Source: an uncultured delta proteobacterium
GTDB taxonomy: Bacteria > Desulfobacterota > Syntrophia > Syntrophales > Smithellaceae
Assembly (NCBI GenBank): GCA_903907985.1
Contig: CAIVQG010000051.1
Location: forward strand, 75,271 to 139,270
Length of the DNA: 64,000 nucleotides
Direction of reading: 5' to 3'
The position numbers were made by a program, and so were the translations under genes. Of this stretch, positions 35,824 to 44,137 are shown in pieces; the first letter of the stretch is position 1; every line of letters begins with the position of its first letter. Under the pieces are notes generated by a model. That model searched no databases, was not told the origin of the DNA, and saw nothing but the letters and a program-made list of their open reading frames with translations.

Positions 35824-36219
35824 TTGCCAGCAAAAAAATGCGAATCAGCGAAGCGTCTTCTTTTATGTATCAATGCCATTTTACAAAAAAATGCAAAAGA
35901 TATCGTAGTTTTAAATGTTAAAGAAAAATCTTCATTTACCGACTACATGATCATATGCAGCGGCACAACCGAGCGTCAGACCCAGGCTGTTTGTGCAGCC
36001 ATCCAACAATATCTGAAGAAGGAGGATATCCTGCCACTGGGGGTAGAGGGAGAAGCCCATGGACAGTGGATTCTGCTCGATTATGACGATGTAGTTATTT
36101 CCATTTTTCTGGAATCGCTGCGGTCATTTTATGATATTGAAAACCTGTGGGACGCGCCCCGCATGGATATTGACGAAAACGCTACGGAAATAAAAAGATT
36201 AAACAAAGGGATGGCGTGA
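35824..36219 (+). CDS. rsfS: Ribosomal silencing factor RsfS
   Basis: 131 residues. The core KNAKDIVVLNVKEKSSFTDYMIICSGTTERQTQAV and GEAHGQWILLDYDDVVISIFLESLRSFYDIENLWDAP matches RsfS (Iojap/DUF143). It binds ribosomal protein uL14 and blocks subunit joining when nutrients are scarce. The start is TTG with GTGAGG upstream; the CTGAAG inverted pair ends just before. Its stop overlaps the comF start (GTGA). Confidence 0.93.
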   Translation: MPAKKCESAKRLLLCINAILQKNAKDIVVLNVKEKSSFTDYMIICSGTTERQTQAVCAAIQQYLKKEDILPLGVEGEAHGQWILLDYDDVVISIFLESLRSFYDIENLWDAPRMDIDENATEIKRLNKGMA

Positions 36220-36956
36220 GCTTAAGAGAGCTTTTAAATGACGTCAGCAACATTATTTTCCCGCCTCAGTGCCTAGCTTGTGCGGAGATGATCAACCAGC
36301 CGGCAAAACAAGTTTTTTGTTGCGCCTGTCAGGATAAAATACACTTCATCACGGATGATTTTTGCCCGATTTGCGGAATTCCATTTTTAAGCAGCCCCGC
36401 CGGAAGCCACATTTGCGGCAATTGCCTAGAAAACGATCCTTATTATATCCAGGCCCGCGCTGTGGCCGGTTTCGAAACAGTAATTATGGGTGCAATCCAT
36501 AAATTTAAATACAGCCGCAGCATATCCACTGGTAATGCCCTGGGTTTATTTATGGCCGGTTTTTCTTTTCCTGATTTTGATTTTTCAGGGTATTCTCTAT
36601 TTATTCCCGTACCTTTGCACATTAAAAGGCTCAGAGAACGGGGATTTAACCAGTCTCTGCTTCTGGCCAAAGAAATGGGAAAAAAGCACAATCTTCCCGT
36701 AAATTTTTCCTTGCTAAAAAGGTGCAAATCTACTTTAACCCAAACGGGCTTGAATAAAGCCGAAAGAGAAAAAAACGTCAAAGGGGCTTTTGTCATCGCT
36801 GACAGGAAAAAAGTTGCCGGAGAAAACATTATTCTAATTGATGATGTCTATACAACAGGTGCAACACTCAATGAATGCGCCAAGGTATTACTTGAAGCCG
36901 GAGCACAAAAAGTGGCGGTTTTAACATTGTCTCGCGTGACAGAAAAACACGCATAA
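36216..36956 (+). CDS. comF: ComF-family phosphoribosyltransferase
   Basis: 246 residues, GTG start overlapping the rsfS stop. An N-terminal zinc region with paired cysteines (CLACAEM, CCAC, CPICGIPF, CGNC) precedes the PRTase domain, which has GFNQSLLLAKEMG and the PRPP signature IILIDDVYTTGATLNECAKVL. The family is known from competence (ComFC) in transformable bacteria and GntX in enterics. The biochemical substrate is not established. Translational coupling with rsfS is expected. Confidence 0.9.
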   Translation: MSLRELLNDVSNIIFPPQCLACAEMINQPAKQVFCCACQDKIHFITDDFCPICGIPFLSSPAGSHICGNCLENDPYYIQARAVAGFETVIMGAIHKFKYSRSISTGNALGLFMAGFSFPDFDFSGYSLFIPVPLHIKRLRERGFNQSLLLAKEMGKKHNLPVNFSLLKRCKSTLTQTGLNKAEREKNVKGAFVIADRKKVAGENIILIDDVYTTGATLNECAKVLLEAGAQKVAVLTLSRVTEKHA

Positions 36957-36971
36957 ACACAAGGGCTTACA

Positions 36972-37457
36972 ATGAATAAAATTCTGGACAGAAAAACACT
37001 TCAAGAGAAACTCGATGCGTTACGGAAGGAAAATAAAAAAATAGCCTTTACTAACGGCTGCTTTGATATTTTGCACGTAGGCCATGTCCGTTATCTCCGG
37101 GAAGCAAAAAAAACTGCGGACGTTTTAGTACTGGCTCTCAACAGTGATTCCTCAGTGCAGTCAATCAAAGGAGAACAACGGCCGCTGGTGCCGCAAGAAG
37201 AACGAGCGGAAATTCTGGCGGCACTGGAATTCATTGATTTTGTGATTATATTCCCGGAACTTACGCCACTGGAACTGATTAATTATTTAAAACCGGATAT
37301 TATTATTAAAGGTGCTGACTGGCCGGAAAATAAGGTTGTGGGCGGGGATAATGTCAAAAAGTGGGGAGGACGCGTAATTCTTATTCCGATTGTGGAAGGT
37401 AAATCAACAACAAATATTGTGGAAAAGATAAAAAAAGTATATCGTCTCGACCAATAA
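36972..37457 (+). CDS. rfaE2: D-glycero-beta-D-manno-heptose 1-phosphate adenylyltransferase (standalone)
   Basis: 161 residues. FTNGCFDILHVGHVRYLREAKKTADVLVLALNSDSSVQSIKG is the nucleotidyltransferase motif of the second half of HldE; RPLVPQEERAEILAALEFIDFV and IIIKGADWPENKVVGG follow. It makes ADP-heptose for LPS inner core. The kinase half is not fused here, as in many deltaproteobacteria. Short intergenic distance (15 bp) to comF suggests an operon. Confidence 0.94.
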   Translation: MNKILDRKTLQEKLDALRKENKKIAFTNGCFDILHVGHVRYLREAKKTADVLVLALNSDSSVQSIKGEQRPLVPQEERAEILAALEFIDFVIIFPELTPLELINYLKPDIIIKGADWPENKVVGGDNVKKWGGRVILIPIVEGKSTTNIVEKIKKVYRLDQ

Positions 37458-37561
37458 AGTAATAGATGCATTTATCAGCGGTAAATTTTTTGCTTTACAA
37501 AAAAATATCCATTATGTAATACAGGCAAAAATAAAGCTATTTTCATGAGGGAGTGGTGCCA

Positions 37562-37942
37562 TTGGAAAAACAAACTACTTTGAAACCGGAAAAACTGGAC
37601 GTATTTCGAGCAATGCTCATCCAGAAAATCAATGAATTGCTGAGCGAGGCGGGTAAAACCGTTTCGGAAATGACCAACGGCAAAGAGAATTTTCCTGATC
37701 CCAACGACAGGGCATCTCTGGAATCTGACCGTAACTTTGAATTGCGCATCCGTGACCGGGAACGCAAACTAATCATGAAAATGCAGGAAGCAATCAAAAG
37801 AATTGATGACGGTGTTTATGGTATCTGCGAAGATTGCGGCGGGCCAATTTCCGAAAAAAGATTAATGGCTAGGCCGGTAACCACTGAATGCATCGACTGC
37901 AAAACCAAGCAGGAAAAAATGGAAAAGCTCAAAGGCGAATAA
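37562..37942 (+). CDS. dksA: DksA/TraR-family zinc-finger regulator
   Basis: About 126 residues. The coiled-coil N-terminus (about 1-75) is followed by the C4 zinc finger CEDCGGPISEKRLMARPVTTECIDCK at about 85-112, typical of DksA. The coiled-coil tip has D-P-N-D-R-A-S (DxxDxA motif). It binds the RNA polymerase secondary channel and works with ppGpp. Start choice: the ORF track gives GTG at 37553, but GAGGGAG at 37548-37554 overlaps that start, so the TTG at 37562 (9 nt away) fits better. A terminator follows at 37967. Confidence 0.9.
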   Translation: MEKQTTLKPEKLDVFRAMLIQKINELLSEAGKTVSEMTNGKENFPDPNDRASLESDRNFELRIRDRERKLIMKMQEAIKRIDDGVYGICEDCGGPISEKRLMARPVTTECIDCKTKQEKMEKLKGE

Positions 37943-37966
37943 ACTTATAACACAACCATATACTTT

Positions 37967-37996
37967 AAAAAACGCTCCGGTTATGGGGCGTTTTTT
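37967..37996 (+). terminator. Rho-independent terminator after dksA
   Basis: AAAAAACGCTCC-GGTTAT-GGGGCGTTTTTT: a 12-base arm on each side with one weak pair, ending in T6. It closes the rsfS-dksA run just before the inverted-repeat cassette. Confidence 0.9.
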
Positions 37997-38009
37997 GTTG
38001 AAGGGATAA

Positions 38010-38036
38010 TTAGGCTGAAGACTGAAGGCTTTTAGG
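38010..38036 (+). repeat. CTGAAG-type repeat, left end of the four-helix-bundle cassette
   Basis: TAGGCTGAAGACTGAAGGCT (starting at 38011) matches the reverse complement of the right end (38408-38435) at 20 of 21 positions when one more T is included. The trailing TTTTAGGG doubles as the ribosome binding site of the enclosed gene. Confidence 0.85.
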
Positions 38037-38043
38037 GAAAAAC

Positions 38044-38400
38044 ATGCGTGATCATACAAAACTTAAAGCATTTGATATGGCTGACGAGTTAGCAGTACTA
38101 GTCTACCAAGTAACTTCAGTGTTTCCCAAAGAGGAGTTGTACGGGCTTACTTCTCAAATGAGGCGTTCAGCGGTTTACGTCCCTTCCAATATTGTAGAGG
38201 GTTGTGCACGCGATAGCCAAGCAGATTACCTTCGATTTCTCATTATAGCCTTCGGATCGTTAAGGGAACTGCATTATCAACTCGATTTGTCCAAGCGTTT
38301 AGGATTCTTAGGTGATCAAAATTCACGCCCAGTTGAAACAAAAATTATAGAAACGGAGAAGATATTGAATGGCTTGATTCGGGCCTTGCGCGATGCCTGA
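38044..38400 (+). CDS. Four-helix-bundle protein of the 23S rRNA intervening-sequence (IVS/S23) family
   Basis: 118 residues. FDMADELAVLVYQVTSVFPKEELYGLTSQMRRSAVYVPSNIVEGCARDSQADYLRFLIIAFGSLRELHYQLDLSKRLGF is a complete match to the small helical family first seen in 23S rRNA intervening sequences and related to the bAvd accessory protein of diversity-generating retroelements. The molecular function of most members is unknown; bAvd binds nucleic acid. Here it lies not in an rRNA gene but between the dksA terminator and priA, enclosed by inverted CTGAAG repeats 7 bp upstream of its start and 8 bp after its stop, so the unit looks like a discrete 426-bp cassette. Confidence 0.9.
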   Translation: MRDHTKLKAFDMADELAVLVYQVTSVFPKEELYGLTSQMRRSAVYVPSNIVEGCARDSQADYLRFLIIAFGSLRELHYQLDLSKRLGFLGDQNSRPVETKIIETEKILNGLIRALRDA

Positions 38401-38407
38401 TATACTT

Positions 38408-38435
38408 ATCCTTCAGCCTTCAGTCTTCAACCTAA
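38408..38435 (-). repeat. CTGAAG-type repeat, right end of the four-helix-bundle cassette
   Basis: The reverse complement reads TTAGGTTGAAGACTGAAGGC and continues TGAAGGAT, one mismatch in 21 against the left end. It ends 6 bp before the priA ATG, leaving no visible Shine-Dalgarno sequence for priA. Confidence 0.85.
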
Positions 38436-38441
38436 ACTCCT

Positions 38442-40850
38442 ATGTTTATAAACGTAGCCTTAAATATTCCCGCCGAAAAACTCTTCACTTATGAAGTCCC
38501 GATTAATTTACAAAATCAGATTGCCGTTGGCAAACGTGTTTTTGTCTCCTTCGGCCGGAGAAAGCGTACCGGCTTTATTGTCGAAGTAAATAATTCCTGC
38601 AGTCTGGAAAAAGTAAAATCTATCAGCGAAATCCTTGATGAAGAACCGCTTTTCGGCGAACAGGACCTCCGTTTTTATTCATGGATCGCTAATTATTTTA
38701 TGTATCCGCTGGGTAAAGCACTGGCTGAAATTATCCCTGCCGGTTCGGAAAAGAAAGACTTTCTCTGGATCACACCCTTGCCTTGGATAAATGAAATTCC
38801 CCTTCCGCCGGCACAAAACAAACTTCTGGAATTATTACAGCAATATCCGCAGGGAATTGCTCTGACCGCCCTTACCAAAATCAGCGGGTTAAAAAATATT
38901 TCACCAGTAATATGCAGCCTGCAATTAGCCGGGCTTCTGCAAATTACGGAAAAACAAAACAAACAACTGGCCTTACGCCGGGAAAAATTTGCGACACTCA
39001 AGAATAGTAAAATTGCCGAAGCAAAACTAACAAGAAAACAAGAAGAGCTCATTGCCTTTATGCAGGGAAAAGGGAATATGGCTCTTCCTGATTTAATTCA
39101 ACAGTCCGGTACATCCAGTGCAATCATTAAAAGACTTCAGGAGAAAGGAATGATTGAGCTCTCCGAAACCGAAAAAATTCGCACTGCTGTTATGGAACCT
39201 TTGACATACGAAAACGCAATAAGATTTACTTTAAATTCTCAGCAACAAAAGGCGTTTCTGGAGATTTCTGCTCAGCTGGGAAATAATATTTTTACACCCA
39301 TATTACTGCATGGCGTTACCGGCAGCGGGAAAACCGAAGTCTATTTAAATGCCATTGCCCAGGCACTGGAAAATAACGGCAGTGCAATTTATCTGGTTCC
39401 AGAAATAGCTTTAACCCCGCAGTTAATTTCGCGTATTCAAGGGCGCTTCGACCCCGAGCAGATTGCCATCATGCATAGCGGCATCGCCGAAGCGATCCGC
39501 TACGACCAGTGGCGGCAAATCAAACGCGGCCAGATAAAATTGGTAATCGGCGCCCGTTCCGCCCTTTTTGCGCCGCTGCCGAATTTAAAACTGATTATTG
39601 TCGATGAAGAACACGATGCTTCCTACAAGCAGGATGACCGTCTTTGTTACCATGGGCGTGACCTGGCGGTTGTGAAAGCAAAGATCGACTGCGCTGTCGT
39701 AGTGCTGGGATCAGCCACACCGGGTGTCCGATCGTACTACAATGCCCTCAATAAAAAATATTCCCATCTGGAAATATCAAAGCGGGTGTTGGATAAACCG
39801 CTGCCCGAAATTGAAATTATCGACATGAAAGCGCAGCTGGAAGAACAAGGAAAAGCCCCGATTATTTCCGCTGCGCTAATTGCCGCAATCGAGATGACGC
39901 TTCTGAAAAAAGAACAGGTTTTACTTTTTCTCAACAAGCGCGGTTTTGACACATTTCTGGTTTGTGCGGATTGCGGCTATAATTTTCGCTGCCCCAATTG
40001 TGCCGTATCTCTGAAGAACCATGCTGCCGAAGGTGTTATCAAATGCCATTATTGCAACTACACACAAAAAGCGCTGCCGGTTTGCCCCACATGTCGCGGT
40101 AACCACATTTTGAGCTACGGTGTCGGCACACAAAAACTGGAAGCGGAAATAACAAAACTTTTCCCTGATTCCCACATTTGCCGGATGGATTCGGACACAA
40201 CGAAGGCCAAAGGAGCTCAGGAAAAAATCCTGCAGAAACTCTGGCAGCGGGAAATTGACATTCTGGTGGGCACACAGATGATTACCAAGGGACATGATTT
40301 CCCCTTCATAACCCTGGTCGGTGTTATCTCGGCTGATACATCTTTGAATATGCCTGATTTCCGCGCCGGTGAAAGAACTTTTCAGCAGCTGACGCAGGTT
40401 GCCGGACGCGGCGGACGCGGCAGCACCCCCGGCAAAGTAATCATTCAGACTTTTAATCCACAGCATTACGCTTTAAAGCATGTTCGGAATCACGACTATC
40501 AATCTTTTTATGCAGAAGAAATCGCTTTTCGTAAAGACTTGAAATATCCACCCTTCGGCCGGATTATTAATCTGCGCTTATCAGCAACAAATAAGGAAAC
40601 TCTTCTGGAGCAGGCAAAACTGCTGGGAAAGATGGCAAAAAAACTGCGTGCGCAATTCGGGAACAAAGTAGGAATTATGGGTCCTACGGAATCGCCGCTC
40701 GCGAAAATAAAAGGCCGCTATCGCTGGCAAATGCTGCTCAAAAGCGAGAATGCCCAAGCCCTGCATCAGCTTGCCCGGGAGCTTCTGCAAAAAATGGAAA
40801 AAAGCACGGTGAAGGTTACGGTTGACGTTGATCCGGAAAATTTTATGTGA
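38442..40850 (+). CDS. priA: Primosomal protein N' (replication restart helicase)
   Basis: 802 residues. The N-terminal 3'-DNA-binding domain begins MFINVALNIPAEKLFTYEVP. Walker A GVTGSGKTEVYL at about 290, DEEHDASYKQ at about 387, ARSALFAPL, and GSATPGVRSY are helicase motifs. The zinc cysteines (CADCGYNFRCPNC ... CHYCNYTQKALPVCPTC) lie at about 507-551, then GTQMITKGHDFP and QLTQVAGRGGRG. It restarts stalled replication forks. No obvious ribosome binding site precedes the ATG because the repeat of the upstream cassette ends there. Confidence 0.97.
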   Translation: MFINVALNIPAEKLFTYEVPINLQNQIAVGKRVFVSFGRRKRTGFIVEVNNSCSLEKVKSISEILDEEPLFGEQDLRFYSWIANYFMYPLGKALAEIIPAGSEKKDFLWITPLPWINEIPLPPAQNKLLELLQQYPQGIALTALTKISGLKNISPVICSLQLAGLLQITEKQNKQLALRREKFATLKNSKIAEAKLTRKQEELIAFMQGKGNMALPDLIQQSGTSSAIIKRLQEKGMIELSETEKIRTAVMEPLTYENAIRFTLNSQQQKAFLEISAQLGNNIFTPILLHGVTGSGKTEVYLNAIAQALENNGSAIYLVPEIALTPQLISRIQGRFDPEQIAIMHSGIAEAIRYDQWRQIKRGQIKLVIGARSALFAPLPNLKLIIVDEEHDASYKQDDRLCYHGRDLAVVKAKIDCAVVVLGSATPGVRSYYNALNKKYSHLEISKRVLDKPLPEIEIIDMKAQLEEQGKAPIISAALIAAIEMTLLKKEQVLLFLNKRGFDTFLVCADCGYNFRCPNCAVSLKNHAAEGVIKCHYCNYTQKALPVCPTCRGNHILSYGVGTQKLEAEITKLFPDSHICRMDSDTTKAKGAQEKILQKLWQREIDILVGTQMITKGHDFPFITLVGVISADTSLNMPDFRAGERTFQQLTQVAGRGGRGSTPGKVIIQTFNPQHYALKHVRNHDYQSFYAEEIAFRKDLKYPPFGRIINLRLSATNKETLLEQAKLLGKMAKKLRAQFGNKVGIMGPTESPLAKIKGRYRWQMLLKSENAQALHQLARELLQKMEKSTVKVTVDVDPENFM

Positions 40851-40860
40851 CTCCGTTTCC

Positions 40861-40889
40861 AAATCAAAGCGCTATCTTTGTTGGCAGCG
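40861..40889 (-). repeat. Truncated copy of the 124-bp MITE-like element
   Basis: 29 bp identical to the reverse complement of 19074-19102 (AAATCAAAGCGCTATC onward), 10 bp after the priA stop. The outer terminal bases are divergent and the rest of the element is absent, so it is a one-ended fragment. Confidence 0.75.
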
Positions 40890-40956
40890 CTTGATCTCGT
40901 GCCCTTTAGTGTTTTTAGAAATGGAATAAAAAACTGTTTCGAGGTATAATCAACCT

Positions 40957-41409
40957 ATGGAAGACCCGAAGGAACCTTTAATCGACCTGGTGGCGGAAAT
41001 TCCTTTTTTTGATTGTTTTGAAAAGACCGAAATCAGCTTGCTTCTGGATGCCGGAACCTGGATAAATGTCACTTCCGGAAACCGGATAATTACCAAAGGA
41101 GAAATTGATCTGCGGATGTTTGTCCTGATTCAGGGACATGCCGAGGTTGTTCTGCAGGAAAAGATTTTAGCAGTCCTGGGCGTCGGAGACATCTTCGGCG
41201 AAGTCGGCTTAATGGGCGCTCCCCGCATGGCTCACGTCGAGACACAAACGGATTGCCTGCTTCTGTCCTTCAACGCTGAACAACTTAACAACCTTCCTTT
41301 AGAGCTCCAGGTGAAATTTCTGAGGCGAATTTTGTTCGCGACATTTGCCCGTCTCCAGAAAATCAATCAGTGGGACTGGCTGCGCCGGCATCCCAAAACA
41401 GATTTGTAA
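40957..41409 (+). CDS. Cyclic-nucleotide-binding-domain protein
   Basis: 150 residues, a single cNMP-binding-like beta-barrel: IPFFDCFEKTEISLLLDAGTWINVTSGNRIITKGEIDLRMFVLIQGHAEVVL...LGVGDIFGEVGLMGAPRMAHVETQTDCLLLSF. The phosphate-binding cassette FGEVGLMGAPRMA lacks part of the usual R-x-A-x-[TA] pattern, so real nucleotide binding is uncertain. No HTH follows, so it is not a CRP/FNR transcription factor; perhaps a stand-alone sensor. Confidence 0.8.
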   Translation: MEDPKEPLIDLVAEIPFFDCFEKTEISLLLDAGTWINVTSGNRIITKGEIDLRMFVLIQGHAEVVLQEKILAVLGVGDIFGEVGLMGAPRMAHVETQTDCLLLSFNAEQLNNLPLELQVKFLRRILFATFARLQKINQWDWLRRHPKTDL

Positions 41410-41436
41410 ATACATTGCAGTGTCTGAGGTTTAACC

Positions 41437-41777
41437 ATGGATGTCTTTTTTTACGAGGCCTTTGCAGAAGAAGAGAAGGCCTTAAAGAGCCAGCTTCGCA
41501 ATGCCATTAACTTCGACTGCACCCCCATGACGATACAGGAAACCGGTCATACCGCCCCGCTGGCACGCATCATCAGCATCAGGACACAGTCTGTTGTTCC
41601 CGCAATCTGGGCGAATAATATCGATGGCATCCTCAGCCGATCTACAGGCTATGACCATCTGCTGACATACCTGACAAACACACAAAGGAAGCAGTTGAGC
41701 GCAAGGCACGGTTTACCGTTGAGCAGATAGTGTACTTTCTGGAACACAAGGATTTTAGATTAAAACTAGTTTTGTAA
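41437..41777 (+). pseudogene. D-2-hydroxyacid dehydrogenase with internal deletion
   Basis: The 97-residue ORF begins as the N-terminus of a D-isomer-specific 2-hydroxyacid dehydrogenase: MDVFFYEAFAEEEKALKSQLRN...NIDGILSRSTGYDHLLTYL. Immediately after, a second frame reads TKEAVERKARFTVEQIVYFLEHKDFRL and stops at 41775, which matches the C-terminal helix of the same family (T-x-E-A-x-x-x-I...T-x-x-N-I-x-x-F). The NAD-binding and catalytic central domain, about 200 residues, is missing, and the junction shifts frame. The ancestor probably was a D-lactate dehydrogenase-type enzyme. A run of ten C follows the stop. Confidence 0.75.
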
Positions 41778-41913
41778 TGATTTCCCCCCCCCCACGAAAT
41801 ATTTCTTCCTCGTGCAGGCCTTTAGACCGGGTGACCGTTACTAGGACGAGTCGAAAAGACTTGATCTAGTAAAAATGGTTATTGTGTGGTATTAAATTTA
41901 AGTGGGGAGAAAT

Positions 41914-42330
41914 ATGGCACAGAACGAACAAGTTTCCCGTTATGAAATCAACCGGAACGTGAGGACGATATTCACGCGCCATGATGCCGACCTGACCAGG
42001 ATAGACTACTCCTTTATGGGCAGTACGGTCTATCTCGATGGTGACATTATCAAGCCGGACGGTGATTTTTCCATGCAGGAGATTGAATCCATTGCCAGGG
42101 AGATTTCGGCTATTCCTCATGTGCGCGATGTTCAATTTAATCTCAACAACTTGATAGTGGTCTCTTCCGGTGATTCCTGGCGGGTTACAAGAACTAAGAA
42201 ATCTACATCAACAAAGGGAGTCGCCTACCAGTCAGGTTCGCAGGGCGATTCCACCATTGTTATCGAAAATGCTGAAGATTTAACTGTTGTACTTGATGAT
42301 CTTCAGGCGAACTCAAAAAAAGAAAAGTAA
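41914..42330 (+). CDS. BON-like domain protein
   Basis: The ATG at 41914 is preferred to the GTG at 41902 because GGGGAG precedes it. About 138 residues, no signal peptide. EINRNVRTIFTRHDADLTRIDYSFMGSTVYLDGDIIK...QEIESIAREISAIPHVRDVQFNLNNLIV has the alternating alpha-beta pattern of a BON-type domain (phospholipid or ligand binding). The tail is Ser/Thr/Lys-rich and low complexity. The role is unknown. Confidence 0.6.
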   Translation: MAQNEQVSRYEINRNVRTIFTRHDADLTRIDYSFMGSTVYLDGDIIKPDGDFSMQEIESIAREISAIPHVRDVQFNLNNLIVVSSGDSWRVTRTKKSTSTKGVAYQSGSQGDSTIVIENAEDLTVVLDDLQANSKKEK

Positions 42331-42371
42331 CAGAAATTCGCGAGCGCGTGATTCCCGACAACGCCATTTTT

Positions 42372-43526
42372 TTACTTTGTCCTTATACGCAACGCCGAAA
42401 AAGTATTAATGACGGCAATAATCATTCCCAGCAAAAAGACATACTGATAACCCCATTTTATCCAGATAAAGCCACCAGATAGAGCAACCGTGATAGAAAA
42501 GGCATGATCGATAGTAACACCCATAGTCAGCGTCTGGTTAACGTCTTCCGGTTTCACCGCTATTTTCTGCAGGTAGGTCGCCCGCGCCATGCTCACGGAC
42601 ATCAGCAACTGATCAACAACATAGCAGAAAAAAGCAATATACATGGCGACTGTCTCGGAAAACATATTATTAGAAAAACCGTAACCGAAGCAGATAAAAA
42701 CAAGAATAACGGCCTCGGCCGTAAGGATAAATCTTTCACCGAAGCGATCAATTGCTCTGCCCAGCAGCGGCTTGAAAAAAATCCCAATAATCCCGCCAAT
42801 CATCAGCAATGTAGCCACAATGTGCGTTTTTTGTTTGAAGACAGTTACCAGCACCCAAGGCGCAAAAGTAAGAAATATTTGTTTGCGCGTCCCATAGAGG
42901 ATATTCAACCAGTAAAAAAGCCCGTATTCCTTCTTTAATTTAAATTTTGTTTTAGCGGGGACGGGCTTGTTTTTCTGCATGAGAAATATCAGCAGAGCAA
43001 CCGTCAGAAAACCCAGAGAAGCAAAGATATATGAAATTTTAAAATTGAGATTGCAATACTTGAAACCAATTAAGATGGCAAAGCTGCCGATAATGGCAGA
43101 GATATTGGCAATGCCGCTGAGTTGCCCCAGCCTCCTGCCTGTTTTTCCATCTTGGGCCAACTCCATACCAATGCTCTGGTTCGTCGGAATAAACATGTGC
43201 TGACCTATGCTGAAAATAAAAAGCCAGATCAGCATGATGGAAAAACCGGGCGCATAAATGCCGATAAACAATATCCCGAAGGCACACAAAAGATTGGCCA
43301 GCGCCGCCAAACGCCGGGAACAGAGAAAAAACAGCACTGCTGAGACGAAGACAACTAAAAAACCGGGTAGTTCCCGCGGCAACTCCAGAAACCCGCGCTG
43401 GAAATCGCTGATCGAGAATGTTTCGTTTAAATAATTATTAAATGTAGCATCGACAATACTCTGGGAAAATCCAAAAACAACCATCGCAGCTAAAAATAGT
43501 TGCAAATCCCGCGGTAAGCCGATCAA
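42372..43526 (-). CDS. MFS transporter
   Basis: 384 residues with about 12 hydrophobic segments. An MFS A-motif-like loop GRAIDRFGERFILTAE in the second half and QDGKTGRRLGQLSGIANISAIIGSF in the first half mark the two halves. The ORF starts at TTG without a strong ribosome binding site, so the true start is uncertain. Substrate unknown. Convergent with the BON-like gene. Confidence 0.8.
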   Translation of the reverse strand: MIGLPRDLQLFLAAMVVFGFSQSIVDATFNNYLNETFSISDFQRGFLELPRELPGFLVVFVSAVLFFLCSRRLAALANLLCAFGILFIGIYAPGFSIMLIWLFIFSIGQHMFIPTNQSIGMELAQDGKTGRRLGQLSGIANISAIIGSFAILIGFKYCNLNFKISYIFASLGFLTVALLIFLMQKNKPVPAKTKFKLKKEYGLFYWLNILYGTRKQIFLTFAPWVLVTVFKQKTHIVATLLMIGGIIGIFFKPLLGRAIDRFGERFILTAEAVILVFICFGYGFSNNMFSETVAMYIAFFCYVVDQLLMSVSMARATYLQKIAVKPEDVNQTLTMGVTIDHAFSITVALSGGFIWIKWGYQYVFLLGMIIAVINTFSALRIRTK

Positions 43527-43624
43527 TCTGTTTTTAATTCGCCCAATAATATTATTAACTCGCCATAATATTTAAAATAAAAATGATTCCTTCTGCTCGT
43601 GAAATAAAGCATCAATCATAATTT

Positions 43625-44080
43625 TTATTTTTGTTTTGATTCTTTCTTCAGCAAATCCAGATAATGCTGTGTAATTCTGTAAACTGCATAATCAATGACG
43701 AGAATCGTACGGGTAATACTGTCAATGGCCTGCTGATGCTCGACAATCGTTATAAAAGTGGCTTGAAATTCTGCAAAAAGCCACATTTGCCGGCGCATCA
43801 TGACCAGTGCATAAATGGCTTCATGCAGAGGGATGCCTTCATTATAACAAGTATTTGCATATTTGAGAAAATAATCCTGAGTCTCTTCAAATGTATTGGA
43901 AGACATCAGCATTCTTCTCAATTGGTGATAAAATTCAACACATCGAGGAATCAACTTCTCCGCTGGTAAATCATGATAATGGGGCGTACGTTCATTTTTT
44001 TTCACTACTTCTACCCATTCTTGGGCAATTACTTCCGCATTCTTCTCAACCAGGTCAATCAATTTAAGTGAAGCCAGCAT
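43625..44080 (-). CDS. RsbRD_N-like standalone sensor domain, paralogue 2
   Basis: 151 residues, all helical. NAEVIAQEWVEVVKKNERTPHYHDLPAEKLIPRCVEFYHQLRRML and GIPLHEAIYALVMMRRQMWLF match the pattern of the N-terminal (globin-fold) domain of RsbRD-type stressosome proteins: E-x-I-A-x-x-W, H-D-L-P, and [EK]-x-x-x-[AL]-[IL]-x-x-[LM]-R. No STAS domain follows. About 35-40 percent similar by eye to its upstream neighbour, so an old tandem duplication. The N-terminal position in stressosomes suggests signal input; the partner is unknown. Confidence 0.72.
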   Translation of the reverse strand: MLASLKLIDLVEKNAEVIAQEWVEVVKKNERTPHYHDLPAEKLIPRCVEFYHQLRRMLMSSNTFEETQDYFLKYANTCYNEGIPLHEAIYALVMMRRQMWLFAEFQATFITIVEHQQAIDSITRTILVIDYAVYRITQHYLDLLKKESKQK

Positions 44081-44137
44081 AAGTGATCTCCTTTCAAATA
44101 GTGCAAACTGATATCTGATAAAATAAATTCCTCTTGC

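Noticed and set aside
41784-41793. Run of ten C
   Set aside because: It lies after the stop of a dead gene, so it cannot be a coding phase-variation tract. It is mentioned only as a possible fragile site.
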